DNA of 64,000 nt from Pseudomonas furukawaii (GCF_002355475.1 NZ_AP014862.1:6076001-6140000), one strand, 5' to 3'. Positions 1 through 9,128 are shown, numbered from the stretch's first letter. The notes: generated from the letters alone by a model not told the origin. Numbers and translations: made by a program.

Positions 1-182
1 GCGCCTTCGACCGTGGCGCCATCGAGGTGACCCGCTACCCGGCCGCCTGGCTGCCGGCTGAAGTGCGCGCCGAACGCCTCTGGGGGCGTCGCTCCTGCTT
101 CTCACGGGGCGAGCTGGGCGTCCTGGTGGCGGAGATCTTCCTCCCGGCGCTGTGGCACGCGGCCGGCGTCGAGGCCGTATAA
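1..182 (+). CDS. ubiC: Chorismate pyruvate-lyase, C-terminal part
   Basis: Partial gene: only the last 59 codons are in the window, reading in frame from base 3 to a TAA at 180-182. UbiC removes pyruvate from chorismate to give 4-hydroxybenzoate, the first step of ubiquinone synthesis in the cytoplasm. The visible tail has the family's C-terminal pattern, an Arg-rich 'LWGRRSCF' followed by '[12 protein letters not shown]'-like residues (here [12 protein letters not shown]). It lies 35 bp upstream of ubiA, which uses its product, so the two are very likely one operon. The identification rests on this tail plus the ubiA neighbour. Confidence 0.85.
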   Translation, partial: AFDRGAIEVTRYPAAWLPAEVRAERLWGRRSCFSRGELGVLVAEIFLPALWHAAGVEAV

Positions 183-217
183 TCCGCCGCTTCGACGGGC
201 GAGCCGGAGCGACACCG

Positions 218-1108
218 ATGTACCTGACCCTGCTGCAGTCACTGAACCGACTGCATCCACGTGCCATGGACTTCATCCAACTGACCCGGCTGGACAAGCC
301 CATCGGCATCTACCTGCTGCTCTGGCCCACCCTCTGGGCCCTGGTGATCGCCGGCGAAGGCAGTCCCAGCCTGGCCAACCTGGTGATCTTCATCCTCGGC
401 GTGAACCTGATGCGCGCCGCCGGCTGCGTGATCAACGACTACGCCGACCGCAACTTCGACGGCCACGTCAGCCGCACCCGCGCCCGGCCCCTGGCCAGCG
501 GCCGGGTGACGCCCCGCGAGGCGCTGGTGTTCTTCGCCGTGCTGGTGGCCCTGAGCTTCGTCCTGGTGCTCTTCACCAACGCCACCACCCTCTGGCTGTC
601 CTTCGGCGGCCTCGCCCTGGCGGCCTGCTACCCCTTCATGAAGCGCTACACCTACTACCCGCAGGTGGTGCTGGGGGCGGCCTTCTCCTGGGGCATGCCC
701 ATGGCCTTCACCGCCGAGACCGGCGAACTGTCGGCGGCGGTCTGGCTGCTGTACATCGCCAACCTGCTGTGGACCGTGGCCTACGACACCTACTACGCCA
801 TGACCGACCGCGAGGACGACCTGAAGATCGGCGTGAAGTCCACGGCCATCCTCTTCGGTGACGCCGACCGCCTGATCATCGCCATCCTCCAGGGTTCGGC
901 GCTGCTCTGCCTGCTGCTGGCGGGCAACCGGTTCGAACTGGGCCTGTACTTCCACCTGGGCCTGGCGGTGGCCGCCGCCTGCTTCGCCTGGGAGTACCAC
1001 AGCACCCGCACCCGAGACCCGCAGGCCTGCTTCAAGGCCTTCCTGCACAACCACTGGGCCGGGCTGGCGATCCTGGTCGGCATCGTTGCCGACTACGCGC
1101 TGCGCTAG
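218..1108 (+). CDS. ubiA: 4-hydroxybenzoate octaprenyltransferase
   Basis: A 296-residue integral membrane prenyltransferase that attaches the polyprenyl chain to 4-hydroxybenzoate in ubiquinone synthesis. The first Asp-rich motif NDYADRNFD is at about residues 73-81, and the second, within [13 protein letters not shown], at about 189-201; these bind the Mg2+-diphosphate. Multiple hydrophobic helices fill the rest. I chose the ATG at 218 because the protein then begins MYLTLLQSL and matches the usual family length; an in-frame upstream start at 152 would run into the ubiC coding end. It follows ubiC closely, as in other Pseudomonas. Confidence 0.95.
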   Translation: MYLTLLQSLNRLHPRAMDFIQLTRLDKPIGIYLLLWPTLWALVIAGEGSPSLANLVIFILGVNLMRAAGCVINDYADRNFDGHVSRTRARPLASGRVTPREALVFFAVLVALSFVLVLFTNATTLWLSFGGLALAACYPFMKRYTYYPQVVLGAAFSWGMPMAFTAETGELSAAVWLLYIANLLWTVAYDTYYAMTDREDDLKIGVKSTAILFGDADRLIIAILQGSALLCLLLAGNRFELGLYFHLGLAVAAACFAWEYHSTRTRDPQACFKAFLHNHWAGLAILVGIVADYALR

Positions 1109-1170
1109 GGCGCAGCGCGTAGTCAACGGACAGCCTGGAAGCCCAGGCGAGGCCGGTCTCCTGTCGCCGG

Positions 1171-1557
1171 TCAGTAGGCTTCGGGCTTGGCGACGTGCCA
1201 CACCCCCATCTTGCCGTCACCGGTCACGTCGCCGGCCTTCTTGTCCATGACGAAGGTGTACAGCGGCTTGCCGTCATAGGCCCACTGCATGGAGCCATCA
1301 TCGCGGGTAACCAGGCTCCACTCGCCTTCGGCCTTGGCCCCGGCCTCGGCCATCAGCGGTGGCCAGTTCTGTGCACACTGGCCGTTGCAGGCGGACTTGC
1401 CGTCGGCATCCTTGTCGTAGGTGTAGAGCGTCATGCCGTTCTGATCCACCAGCATGCCGTCCTTCTCCATCGCGGGCTCAGCGGCCAGGCCCAGCTGGGG
1501 CCCGCTCAGCAGGACCCCGGCGACCAGGGGCACCCACCGCAGGGACATTGTTCTCAT
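1171..1557 (-). CDS. Small secreted protein of the COG4315 repeat family
   Basis: A 128-residue protein with a cleavable-looking signal peptide (about residues 1-26, ending GLAAEP), so probably periplasmic or surface-exposed. The mature part carries two copies of the family's Y-x-aromatic-x-x-D repeat: MTLYTYDKD and, near the C-terminus, KPLYTFVMDKKAGD. Two cysteines (SACNGQCAQNW) could form a disulfide or bind a ligand. The family has no assigned biochemical role. The start at 1557 is preceded by GAGGAGAGG at good spacing. It converges on ubiA and is divergent from phoB; P. aeruginosa has a similar gene in the same place. Confidence 0.8.
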   Translation of the reverse strand: MRTMSLRWVPLVAGVLLSGPQLGLAAEPAMEKDGMLVDQNGMTLYTYDKDADGKSACNGQCAQNWPPLMAEAGAKAEGEWSLVTRDDGSMQWAYDGKPLYTFVMDKKAGDVTGDGKMGVWHVAKPEAY

Positions 1558-1776
1558 GGTCTTGCCTCTCCTCGTAATGAAAAGCGACAGCCTGGCGGCA
1601 GCTGGAGCACGACTTGAGGTCTCAGCGTCACAGGACGAAGGGAGCCACGAACACCCACCGCACCGGCAGGATCCTGTGCCAGGCTCCAGGCCGCCCCACG
1701 CCGGCGGCGGCCTCCTTCAGCATAGACGAGCCCCTTCCGGAATCGTGACGAAACCCCGCCAGGCCCTAGAATAGGC

Positions 1777-1794
1777 ATGTCACATGCCTGCAAT
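1777..1794 (+). promoter_or_regulatory. Candidate Pho box upstream of phoB
   Basis: ATGTCAC, a 4-base spacer, then CTGCAAT: two 7-base half sites spaced like the PhoB consensus CTGTCAT-N4-CTGTCAT (5-6 of 7 matches each). A -10-like TATCTAAT begins about 8-10 bases downstream at 1803, the spacing usual for Pho promoters, where the box replaces the -35. It would give phoBR autoregulation. The second half site is weak. Confidence 0.6.
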
Positions 1795-1853
1795 ATTTCC
1801 GTTATCTAATGCGGCGCAATCAGTCACAAACGCGACCCATTCGAGGCTTGAAC

Positions 1854-2543
1854 ATGGTTGGCAAGAACATCCTGATCGTCGACGACGAAGCACCGATCCG
1901 CGAGATGATCGCCGTCGCGCTGGAGATGGCCGGGTACGACTGCCTGGAAGCGGAAAACACCCAGCAGGCCCACGCCATCATCGTCGACCGCAAACCCGAC
2001 CTGATCCTGCTCGACTGGATGCTGCCCGGCACCTCCGGCATCGAGCTGGCTCGCCGCCTGAAGCGCGACGACCTCACCAGCGACATCCCGATCATCATGC
2101 TCACCGCCAAGGGTGAGGAGGACAACAAGATCCAGGGCCTGGAAGTGGGTGCCGACGACTACATCACCAAGCCCTTCTCCCCCCGCGAGCTGGTCGCCCG
2201 CCTCAAGGCCGTGCTGCGCCGCGCCGGCCCCAGCGACAGCGAGGCGCCCATCGCCATCGGCGGCCTGCTGCTGGACCCGGTGAGCCACCGCGTGACCATC
2301 GACGGCAAGCCCGCCGAGATGGGCCCCACCGAGTACCGCCTGCTGCAGTTCTTCATGACCCACCAGGAACGCGCCTACACCCGCGGCCAGTTGCTGGACC
2401 AGGTCTGGGGCGGCAACGTCTACGTCGAGGAGCGCACCGTGGACGTCCACATCCGCCGCCTGCGCAAGGCCCTCGGCGAGGTCTACGAAAATCTGGTTCA
2501 GACCGTGCGCGGCACCGGCTATCGTTTCTCCACCAAAAGCTGA
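1854..2543 (+). CDS. phoB: Phosphate regulon response regulator PhoB
   Basis: A 229-residue OmpR/PhoB-type regulator. The receiver domain (about 1-120) has the acidic pair DDE near residue 10, phosphoacceptor Asp54 in [10 protein letters not shown], and the conserved Lys in [12 protein letters not shown]. The winged-helix DNA-binding domain occupies about 130-229, with the recognition-helix stretch [12 protein letters not shown]. When phosphate is scarce PhoR phosphorylates it and it binds Pho boxes, three candidates for which lie in this window. The start is placed at [12 protein letters not shown], the normal family N-terminus; an upstream in-frame ATG at 1809 would overlap the -10 region. 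phoR follows 37 bp downstream. Confidence 0.97.
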   Translation: MVGKNILIVDDEAPIREMIAVALEMAGYDCLEAENTQQAHAIIVDRKPDLILLDWMLPGTSGIELARRLKRDDLTSDIPIIMLTAKGEEDNKIQGLEVGADDYITKPFSPRELVARLKAVLRRAGPSDSEAPIAIGGLLLDPVSHRVTIDGKPAEMGPTEYRLLQFFMTHQERAYTRGQLLDQVWGGNVYVEERTVDVHIRRLRKALGEVYENLVQTVRGTGYRFSTKS

Positions 2544-2580
2544 CCCTGGCCCCAACGCCACGAGCACAAGGACGCGATAG

Positions 2581-3885
2581 GTGAATCAAGACTGGCGCGG
2601 CGTAGTCATCCGCCGCCTGCTGCTGCTGATCGGTGCCTGCCTGCTGGCGGGCCTGGCCACCGGCCAATACGCCTGGGCCCTGGTCATCGGCCTCGGCGCC
2701 TACCTGGGCTGGACCCTGGCGCAATTGCTGCGCCTGTACACCTGGCTCAAGGAGCACCAGCCGGACGAACCGCCACCGGATGGCTACGGCCTCTGGGGCG
2801 AGGTGTTCGACAGCATCTACCACCTCCAGCGCCGCGATCAGCGGGTGCGCGGTCGCCTGCAGGCGGTGATCGACCGGGTGCAGGAATCCACTGCCGCCCT
2901 CAAGGACGCCGTGGTGATGCTCGACAGCGAGGGCAACCTGGACTGGTGGAACCGCGCCGCGGAAACCCTCCTGGGCCTGAAGACCCCCCAGGACAGCGGC
3001 CAGCCGGTGACCAACCTGATCCGCCATCCGCGCTTCAAGGAATATTTCGAGAACGGCAACTACCAGGAACCCCTGGACCTGCCCTCACCGGTGAACGACC
3101 GCGTGCGCCTGCAGTTCCACATCACCCAGTACGGCAACAGCGAGCACCTGATGCTGGTGCGCGACGTCACCCGGCTCCACCAGCTGGAACAGATGCGCAA
3201 GGACTTCGTCGCCAACGTCTCCCACGAACTGCGCACGCCGCTGACGGTGATCGCCGGCTACCTGGAGACCCTGCTGGACAATGTCGAGGACGTGAACCCG
3301 CGCTGGACCCGCGCGCTGCAGCAGATGAGCCAGCAGGGCAAGCGCATGCAGAACCTGCTCAACGACCTGCTGCTGCTGGCCAAGCTGGAAGCCACCGACT
3401 ACCCCTCGGACAACCAGCCGGTGGCGGTGGACCTGCTGCTGCTGCAGATCAAGGCCGACGCCATCGCCCTGTCCGGCAACCGCCACCACCGCATCAGCCT
3501 GGAGGCGGACCACAACTACAAGCTCAAGGGCAGCGAGGCGGAGCTGCGCAGCGCCTTCTCCAACCTGGTGTTCAACGCGGTGAAGTACACCCCGGACGAA
3601 GGCGAGATCCGCATCCGCTGGTGGGGCGACGAATCCGGTGCCCACCTCGCCGTGCAGGACAGCGGCATCGGCATCGAGACCCGGCACCTGCCGCGCCTCA
3701 CCGAGCGCTTCTACCGCGTGGACTCCAGCCGCAACAGCAACACCGGCGGCACCGGCCTGGGACTGGCCATCGTCAAGCACGTGCTGATCCGCCATCGCGG
3801 ACGCCTGGACATCAGTTCGGTGCTCAACCACGGCAGCACCTTCACCTGCCACTTCCCCACCAGCCAGGTGGTCCGGCGCGCTTGA
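2581..3885 (+). CDS. phoR: Phosphate regulon sensor histidine kinase PhoR
   Basis: A 434-residue membrane kinase starting at GTG, with AAGGA eight bases upstream. Two N-terminal hydrophobic helices (about residues 10-50) anchor it without a real periplasmic domain, as in PhoR of other bacteria. A PAS domain (about 85-190) follows, then the dimerisation domain with His215 in NVSHELRTPL, and the ATPase domain with an N-box (NLVFNAVKYTP) and G-boxes (DSGIGIETRHLPRLTERFYR, GGTGLGLAIV). It phosphorylates PhoB under phosphate starvation and is held inactive through PstSCAB and PhoU. It is co-transcribed with phoB. Confidence 0.96.
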   Translation: MNQDWRGVVIRRLLLLIGACLLAGLATGQYAWALVIGLGAYLGWTLAQLLRLYTWLKEHQPDEPPPDGYGLWGEVFDSIYHLQRRDQRVRGRLQAVIDRVQESTAALKDAVVMLDSEGNLDWWNRAAETLLGLKTPQDSGQPVTNLIRHPRFKEYFENGNYQEPLDLPSPVNDRVRLQFHITQYGNSEHLMLVRDVTRLHQLEQMRKDFVANVSHELRTPLTVIAGYLETLLDNVEDVNPRWTRALQQMSQQGKRMQNLLNDLLLLAKLEATDYPSDNQPVAVDLLLLQIKADAIALSGNRHHRISLEADHNYKLKGSEAELRSAFSNLVFNAVKYTPDEGEIRIRWWGDESGAHLAVQDSGIGIETRHLPRLTERFYRVDSSRNSNTGGTGLGLAIVKHVLIRHRGRLDISSVLNHGSTFTCHFPTSQVVRRA

Positions 3886-3961
3886 TGCGACCTGTGCCCC
3901 GACTTGCAAACTCGGGGTGCAGCCTTCACCCTTAGCCGGTCATTCCCTCAGCAAGACACCC

Positions 3962-5302
3962 ATGGACCCTTCCCCCAGTTCCGGTTTTCTTACCTATTTC
4001 GCCGATTTCGGCCTGATTCTCTTCGCCCTTTTCCTCGTGCTGCTCAACGGCTTCTTCGTGGCCGCCGAGTTCGCCATGGTCAAGCTGCGTTCCACCCGCG
4101 TCGAGTCCATCGCCGACAAGCACGGCTGGCGCGGCCGCATCCTGCGCACCGTGCACAACCAGCTGGACGCCTACCTCTCCGCCTGCCAGCTGGGCATCAC
4201 CCTCGCGTCCCTGGGCCTGGGCTGGGTCGGCGAACCGGCCTTCGCCCACCTGCTGCAACCGGTGCTGGAGTCGGTGGGCATCGAGTCGGAGAAGCTGATC
4301 CACGGCATCGCCTTCTTCACCGCCTTCTTCATCATTTCCTACCTGCACATCGTGGTCGGCGAACTGGCGCCCAAGTCCTGGGCGATCCGCAAGCCCGAGC
4401 TGCTCTCGCTGTGGACCGCCGCGCCGCTGTACGCCTTCTACTGGCTCATGTACCCGGCCATCTGGCTGCTCAACGCCAGCGCCAACACCATCCTGCGCAT
4501 CGCCGGGCAAGGCGAGCCGGGCCCGCACCACGAGCACCACTACAGCCGCGACGAGCTCAAGCTGATCCTCCACTCCAGCCGCGCGCGCGACCCCAGTGAC
4601 CAGGACATGCGCGTACTGGCCTCGGCGGTGGAGATGGGCGAGCTGGAAGTGGTGGACTGGGCCAACTCCCGGGAAGACCTGATCTACCTCGACCACGACG
4701 CCCCGCTGACGGACATCCTCAGCGTGATCCGCCGCCACAAGTACAGCCGCTACCCGGTGTTCGACGAGCAGAAGGGCGAGTTCATCGGCGTCCTGCACAT
4801 CAAGGACCTGCTGCTGGCCCTGTCCGCCCTGGACAGCCTGCCGGAGAGCTTCGACCTGGCCGAACTCACCCACCCGCTCGAGCGGGTCACCAAGCACATG
4901 CCGCTGCCTCGCCTGCTGGAGCAGTTCCGCCAGGGCGGCGCGCACTTCGCCCTGGTGGAGGAAGCCGATGGCAAGGTGGTGGGCTTTCTCACCATGGAAG
5001 ACGTGCTGGAAGTGCTGGTGGGCGACATCCAGGACGAACACCGCAAGACCGAGCGCGGCGTCCTCGCCTACCAGCCGGGCAAGCTGCTGGTGCGCGGCGA
5101 CACCCCGCTGTTCAAGGTGGAGCGCCTGCTGGGCATCGACCTGGACCATGTCGAAGCCGACACCCTGGCCGGCCTGATCTACGACACCCTCAACCGCGTG
5201 CCGGAAGAAGAGGAAGCGCTGGAGGCGGAAGGCCTGCGCATCATCGTCAAGAAGATGAAAGGACCGAAGATCGTCCTGGCCAAGGTGCTGAAGCTCGATT
5301 GA
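3962..5302 (+). CDS. CNNM/CBS-domain membrane protein, CorC/HlyC family
   Basis: A 446-residue inner-membrane protein. The N-terminal CNNM (DUF21) transmembrane domain spans about residues 10-200. A pair of CBS domains (about 215-335) contains RYPVFDEQKGEFIGVLHIKD and GFLTMEDVLEVLVG, and a C-terminal CorC/HlyC transporter-associated domain ends VLKLD. The family is linked to Mg2+/Co2+ homeostasis and is often annotated 'hemolysin', for which this sequence gives no support. The start is set at MDPSPSSGFLTYF, the natural beginning before the first helix; an in-frame GTG at 3917 adds 15 unlikely residues. It follows phoR by 76 bp and may be read from the same transcript. Confidence 0.85.
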   Translation: MDPSPSSGFLTYFADFGLILFALFLVLLNGFFVAAEFAMVKLRSTRVESIADKHGWRGRILRTVHNQLDAYLSACQLGITLASLGLGWVGEPAFAHLLQPVLESVGIESEKLIHGIAFFTAFFIISYLHIVVGELAPKSWAIRKPELLSLWTAAPLYAFYWLMYPAIWLLNASANTILRIAGQGEPGPHHEHHYSRDELKLILHSSRARDPSDQDMRVLASAVEMGELEVVDWANSREDLIYLDHDAPLTDILSVIRRHKYSRYPVFDEQKGEFIGVLHIKDLLLALSALDSLPESFDLAELTHPLERVTKHMPLPRLLEQFRQGGAHFALVEEADGKVVGFLTMEDVLEVLVGDIQDEHRKTERGVLAYQPGKLLVRGDTPLFKVERLLGIDLDHVEADTLAGLIYDTLNRVPEEEEALEAEGLRIIVKKMKGPKIVLAKVLKLD

Positions 5303-5310
5303 GCATCCCA

Positions 5311-5382
5311 GCGCACCCTGCATGCCATGCGAACCGCACGCGCCTCGTTGCGGGCACGGTCGCAGGGTGCGCCATGCGCACC
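5311..5382. repeat. Inverted repeat between convergent genes, terminator-like; includes a GGTGCGC palindrome
   Basis: GCGCACCCTGC (5311-5321) and its exact complement GCAGGGTGCGC (5362-5372) can form an 11-bp stem between the convergent CorC-family and M23 genes. The second arm also belongs to the local palindrome GGTGCGC-CAT-GCGCACC at 5366-5382. A sister copy of that palindrome lies at 31916-31932, so this may be a dispersed repetitive element serving as a bidirectional terminator. Confidence 0.5.
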
Positions 5383-5395
5383 GCCTACCCAGGCT

Positions 5396-6292
5396 CTACT
5401 CGCCGCCCACGGCGAAGTTCGGCAGCGAATCCACAGGTTGGGCGAAATCGAAGGGGATGGACTCCAGCGCCAGGCCGACGTTGCGCTGTATGACGAAATG
5501 CAGGTGCGGCCCCGTGCTGTTGCCGGTATTGCCCGAGCGGGCGATGCGTTCGCCGCCGTTCACGTACTGCCCTTCACGCACCTGCACCGATCCCCGCATC
5601 AGGTGCAGGTAGACGCCCATGGTGCCGTCGTCGTGGAGGATGCGCACGAAGTTGCCGGACGGATTGTTGCCCCGCCCGCTCTGGTCGTTCTCGGTCTTCA
5701 CCACCACCCCCGGCCGCGCGGCGACGATGGGCGTGCCCTCGGGCATGGCGATATCCAGGGCGTAGCGACCCTTGGGCGTGAAGTGGCTGTAGCGGCCGTT
5801 GGCCCCCTGGGTCAGGCGGAAGGGCCCGCCCACCCAGGGCAAGGGGTAGCGATAGGAGACCGCCCGCTGGCGCGGGTCCCCCAGCGCATAACGCAGCTTC
5901 GGCGTGTAGCGCATGGGCCGGCTGGCATCCGCAGGCGCCAGTGTCGCCATGCGCAGGGTGCTGCGGGGCGCCATCACCCAGCGCAAGGGCTGGTCGGGCG
6001 CACCGGAAACGTTCTCGGCGTCGCGCAGGCTCAGCTCCACCTCCACCGGTGCGAAGAGTTCGTTGTGCAGCACCAGGGTCTCGCCGGCCGCATGCTTCTT
6101 CGTCTCCAGCTTCACCGAGAGGTCCAGGCGCTCCACCATGCGATCGCGGAAGACGAATACCTGGGCACCCGCCACCGCCTTGTCGGTGTAGGTCACCACA
6201 CCGTTGGCGTCGGTGTACTTGTAGATGGTCAGCGCCGCCGCCGGCAGGCTCAGGCCGGCCAGCAGCAGCAGAGAAAGGAGTCGTCCCAGCAT
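5396..6292 (-). CDS. M23 family metallopeptidase with N-terminal DUF4124-like segment
   Basis: A 298-residue exported protein. The signal peptide is about residues 1-20. It is followed by IYKYTDANGVVTYTDK, the pattern of the DUF4124 domain found at the start of envelope proteins. The C-terminal M23 (LytM/lysostaphin-type) domain covers about 165-285, with the Zn-site motifs in the SHFTPKGRYALDIAMPEG region and GNSTGPHLHFVIQ. These enzymes cut peptidoglycan cross-bridges or act as amidase activators. All expected ligand-motif residues (H, D, HLH) appear present, so activity is plausible. Its role here is not known. It is separated by 105 bp from the response regulator upstream. Confidence 0.85.
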   Translation of the reverse strand: MLGRLLSLLLLAGLSLPAAALTIYKYTDANGVVTYTDKAVAGAQVFVFRDRMVERLDLSVKLETKKHAAGETLVLHNELFAPVEVELSLRDAENVSGAPDQPLRWVMAPRSTLRMATLAPADASRPMRYTPKLRYALGDPRQRAVSYRYPLPWVGGPFRLTQGANGRYSHFTPKGRYALDIAMPEGTPIVAARPGVVVKTENDQSGRGNNPSGNFVRILHDDGTMGVYLHLMRGSVQVREGQYVNGGERIARSGNTGNSTGPHLHFVIQRNVGLALESIPFDFAQPVDSLPNFAVGGE

Positions 6293-6346
6293 GTCGGCCC
6301 GTTGTTCTTCTGTGCTCCGTGTGGCCGAAGACTAGCAGCGCACCCC

Positions 6347-6369
6347 GCGCCCGGCGAGAGGCCGGGCGC
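6347..6369 (-). terminator. GC-rich hairpin after the response regulator gene
   Basis: GCGCCCGGC, five-base loop, GCCGGGCGC: a perfect 9-bp stem starting about 30 bases beyond the stop codon of the minus-strand gene at 6398. No T-run follows, so the termination role is inferred. Confidence 0.45.
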
Positions 6370-6397
6370 CCAGGCTGTGACGCGGTTGGCTGGACGG

Positions 6398-7312
6398 TCA
6401 GGCGCCGGGGACGAAATGCTTCTGCGCGGTACCCCGGGCGATCAGGCGGGAGAGGTAATCCATCTTGGCCGGGTCGCGGTCGACGAAGCGGAAGGTCAGT
6501 TGCAGCCACTCGCTATCGGGCTTGGGCTCCAGGGCCGCCACCGCGTGCAGGTAACCGTTGAGGCGCGCCACCTCGCCGCCCTCGCCCTGCTCCAGGTCGA
6601 GCACCGCGCTCTCCAGCACCTGGGGCAGCGGCTCGCCGCGACGCACCACCAGCTGCGCGTCCTTCAGGCTCAGGCCCTTGATCACGCAGGCCAGCACGCC
6701 GGCCGGCAGGCGCAACTGGGCCTGGCCACGGCCGCCCGGAGCCTGGGCGGCGGACTTGGCCGAGGGCGTGGGCGCCTGCCTCGGCGCCGGGGCGGCGGGT
6801 GCGGGCGCCGCCGGAGCGCTGGGACGAACCACCTCGGCCTTGCCGCCGGTCAGCGCCGCCAGCGAGTCGTTGGCGAAACCTCCGGCATTGGGCAGGCGGA
6901 CCGGCGCGCTGCTCATCAGCGCTTCCAGGCGGCCCGAACGGGCCAGGGCCTTCTTCACCTTGGTGACCAGCTGATCGTTGGAGAAGGGCTTGCCGATGTA
7001 GTCGGAGACGCCGGCCTGGATGGCCTGGATGACGTTCTCCTTGTCGCCGCGACTGGTGACCATGATGAACGGCGTGGTCTTCAGGTGGTCCTGTTCGCGG
7101 CACCAGGTGAGCAGTTCCAGCCCGGACATCTCGGGCATTTCCCAGTCGCAGAGGATCAGGTCCATGGCGGTGCGGGACAGCATCACCTGGGCCTTGCGCC
7201 CATTGATGGCTTCCTCGATCTGGATTCCGGGGAAATTGTCCCGCAGCCCCTTCTTCACCAGATCGCGAATGAAAGACGCGTCGTCCACCACCAGTACGTT
7301 GACCTTGCCCAT
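6398..7312 (-). CDS. Response regulator with C-terminal PilZ-like domain
   Basis: A 304-residue protein. The receiver domain (about 1-125) has the acidic pair VVDDAS, phosphoacceptor Asp56 in LILCDWEMPEMSG, and Lys in DYIGKPFSNDQL. A long Ala/Pro-rich linker (about 160-205) leads to a C-terminal domain with LSLKDAQLVVRRGEPLP and a final LTFRFVDRDPAKMDYLSRLIARG. These resemble the core and last strand-helix of PilZ domains, but the canonical c-di-GMP RxxxR motif is not obvious, so it may not bind the nucleotide. The start at 7312 has AGGAG six bases upstream, which excludes a longer upstream reading. It lies next to phoU but faces its own 123-bp spacer. A role in phosphate signalling is unproven. 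Confidence 0.8.
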   Translation of the reverse strand: MGKVNVLVVDDASFIRDLVKKGLRDNFPGIQIEEAINGRKAQVMLSRTAMDLILCDWEMPEMSGLELLTWCREQDHLKTTPFIMVTSRGDKENVIQAIQAGVSDYIGKPFSNDQLVTKVKKALARSGRLEALMSSAPVRLPNAGGFANDSLAALTGGKAEVVRPSAPAAPAPAAPAPRQAPTPSAKSAAQAPGGRGQAQLRLPAGVLACVIKGLSLKDAQLVVRRGEPLPQVLESAVLDLEQGEGGEVARLNGYLHAVAALEPKPDSEWLQLTFRFVDRDPAKMDYLSRLIARGTAQKHFVPGA

Positions 7313-7392
7313 CGGCTGCTCCTTGGAAAACCGGCCTAAGGATAGCCCCGGGCGATAGCGAATTGCCAAACCTGATTGCCCGGCAGAAACAG

Positions 7393-7419
7393 GAACGCCC
7401 GACACGAGGTCGGGCGTTC
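7393..7419 (-). terminator. Terminator of the pst-phoU operon
   Basis: GAACGCCCGAC, five-base loop, GTCGGGCGTTC: an 11-bp perfect stem 17 bases after the phoU stop, followed on the minus strand by CTGTTTCTG. It fits an intrinsic terminator ending the pstSCAB-phoU transcript. Confidence 0.75.
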
Positions 7420-7435
7420 ATGCCGCGGATCAGGT

Positions 7436-8164
7436 TCAGCCTTCGCTGGTGCCCTTCACTTCCTCGGCCATGCGCGCAAGGCCCATGTGACGGACATCGG
7501 TGCCGCGCACCAGGTAGATCACCAGCTCGGAAATGTTCCGCGCGTGGTCGCCGATGCGCTCCAGGGAACGCAGGGCCCAGATCACGTTGAGCACGCGGCT
7601 GATGGCGCGGGGGTCTTCCATCATGTAGGTGACCAGCTCGCGCAGGGCGGTCTTGTACTCGCGGTCGATGTTCTTGTCGTACTGGGCCACCGACAGGGCC
7701 AGGTCGGCGTCGAAGCGGGCGAAGGCGTCGAGGGCCTCCTGCACCATGCGGCGCACCTGGTCGCCGATGTGGCGCACCTCCACGTAGCCGCGCGGGGCCA
7801 CGCCCTCCTCGCAGAGCTGGATGGCGCGGCGGGCGATCTTCGAGGCCTCGTCGCCGATGCGCTCCAGGTCGATCACCGACTTGGAGATGCTGATGATCAG
7901 GCGCAGGTCGGAGGCCGCCGGCTGGCGACGGGCGAGGATGCGCACGCACTCCTCGTCGATGTTGCGCTCCATCTGGTTGATCTGGTCGTCGATCTCGCGC
8001 ACCTGCTGGGCGAGGCCCGAGTCGGCGTCGATCAGCGCGGTGACGGCGTCATTGACCTGTTTCTCGACCAGGCCACCCATCGCCAGGAGGTGGCTGCGCA
8101 CTTCCTCCAGCTCGGCGTTGAACTGCTGGGAGATGTGATGGGTGAGGCTGTCTTTGTCGATCAT
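7436..8164 (-). CDS. phoU: Phosphate signalling complex protein PhoU
   Basis: A 242-residue all-helical protein made of two similar three-helix bundles. Each carries the metal-binding signature: DLRLIISISKSVIDLERIGDEA in the first half and LNVIWALRSLERIGDHARN in the second (E/D-rich E-R-I-G-D). PhoU links the Pst transporter to PhoR, keeping PhoR in its phosphatase state when phosphate is sufficient. It is the last gene of the operon, 61 bp after pstB, with a strong terminator after it. Confidence 0.96.
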   Translation of the reverse strand: MIDKDSLTHHISQQFNAELEEVRSHLLAMGGLVEKQVNDAVTALIDADSGLAQQVREIDDQINQMERNIDEECVRILARRQPAASDLRLIISISKSVIDLERIGDEASKIARRAIQLCEEGVAPRGYVEVRHIGDQVRRMVQEALDAFARFDADLALSVAQYDKNIDREYKTALRELVTYMMEDPRAISRVLNVIWALRSLERIGDHARNISELVIYLVRGTDVRHMGLARMAEEVKGTSEG

Positions 8165-8225
8165 TTTCTAACCCTTAATGAGCCGGATACGTTTCCAGGT
8201 TGCCGTGGCCTTTGAACCATGGCCA

Positions 8226-9059
8226 CTAGCCGTAACGGCCGGTGATGTAGTCTTCGGTCTGCTTCTTGGCCGGGTTGGTGAACAGGGTGTCGGTGTCGCC
8301 GAACTCGATCAGCTTGCCCATGTACATGAAGGCGGTGTAGTCGGAAACCCGAGCCGCCTGCTGCATGTTGTGGGTCACGATGACGATGGTGTACTTGCTC
8401 TTCAGCTCGTAGATCAGCTCTTCCACCTTCAGGGTGGAGATGGGGTCCAGGGCCGAGCAGGGTTCGTCCAGCAGCAGCACTTCCGGCTCCACCGCGATGG
8501 TGCGGGCGATCACCAGGCGCTGCTGCTGGCCGCCGGAGAGGCCCAGGGCCGACTCGTGCAGGCGGTCCTTCACTTCATCCCACAGGGCGGCGCCCTTCAG
8601 CGCCCATTCCACGGCTTCGTCCAGCACGCGCTTCTTGTTGATGCCCTGGATGCGCAGGCCGTACACCACGTTCTCGTAGATGCTCTTGGGGAAGGGGTTC
8701 GGCTTCTGGAACACCATGCCCACGCGGCGGCGCAGCTCGGCCACGTCCTCGCCCTTGCGGTAGATGTTGTGGCCGTCCAGGCGGATCTCGCCGTCCACGC
8801 GGCAACCGTCCACCAGGTCGTTCATGCGGTTGAAGCAGCGCAGCAGGGTCGACTTGCCGCAACCGGACGGCCCGATGAAGGCGGTCACGCGCTGTTTCGG
8901 GATGTTCATGCTGACGTTGTAAAGGGCCTGCTTGTCGCCATAGAACAGGGACAGGCCGGGCACTTCGAGGGCAACGGTTTCCTCTGCCAGGCGCAGGTTC
9001 TGCTTGTCGCGGCCCAGGGCGGAGATATTGACGCCGTGGCTGTGGGTTTCGTGTTGCAT
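8226..9059 (-). CDS. pstB: Phosphate ABC transporter ATP-binding protein PstB
   Basis: A 277-residue ATPase powering high-affinity phosphate import. Walker A is GPSGCGKST, the signature is [15 protein letters not shown], Walker B is [14 protein letters not shown], and the switch His is in [16 protein letters not shown]. The N-terminal ~25 residues before [14 protein letters not shown] form a short extension common in Pseudomonas PstB. It sits between pstA and phoU. A short GTAGCG/CGCTAC hairpin in the pstA-pstB gap (9075-9089) may help stabilise or tune the message. Confidence 0.96.
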   Translation of the reverse strand: MQHETHSHGVNISALGRDKQNLRLAEETVALEVPGLSLFYGDKQALYNVSMNIPKQRVTAFIGPSGCGKSTLLRCFNRMNDLVDGCRVDGEIRLDGHNIYRKGEDVAELRRRVGMVFQKPNPFPKSIYENVVYGLRIQGINKKRVLDEAVEWALKGAALWDEVKDRLHESALGLSGGQQQRLVIARTIAVEPEVLLLDEPCSALDPISTLKVEELIYELKSKYTIVIVTHNMQQAARVSDYTAFMYMGKLIEFGDTDTLFTNPAKKQTEDYITGRYG

Positions 9060-9128
9060 GTGTTCACTCCGTTCGTAGCGTCACGCTACAAGCTGTAAGC
9101 CTCAGGCAATTCGGGCGGCGCGGGACGA

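Noticed and set aside
239-1201. Long minus-strand frame opposite ubiA, and many similar frames opposite other genes
   Set aside because: Composition is that of antisense of high-GC coding DNA (Gly/Ala/His/Gln-rich, no domains), with clear genes on the other strand.
3917-3961. GTG start for the CorC-family protein
   Set aside because: It adds 15 residues without Shine-Dalgarno; the ATG at 3962 gives the family's normal N-terminus.
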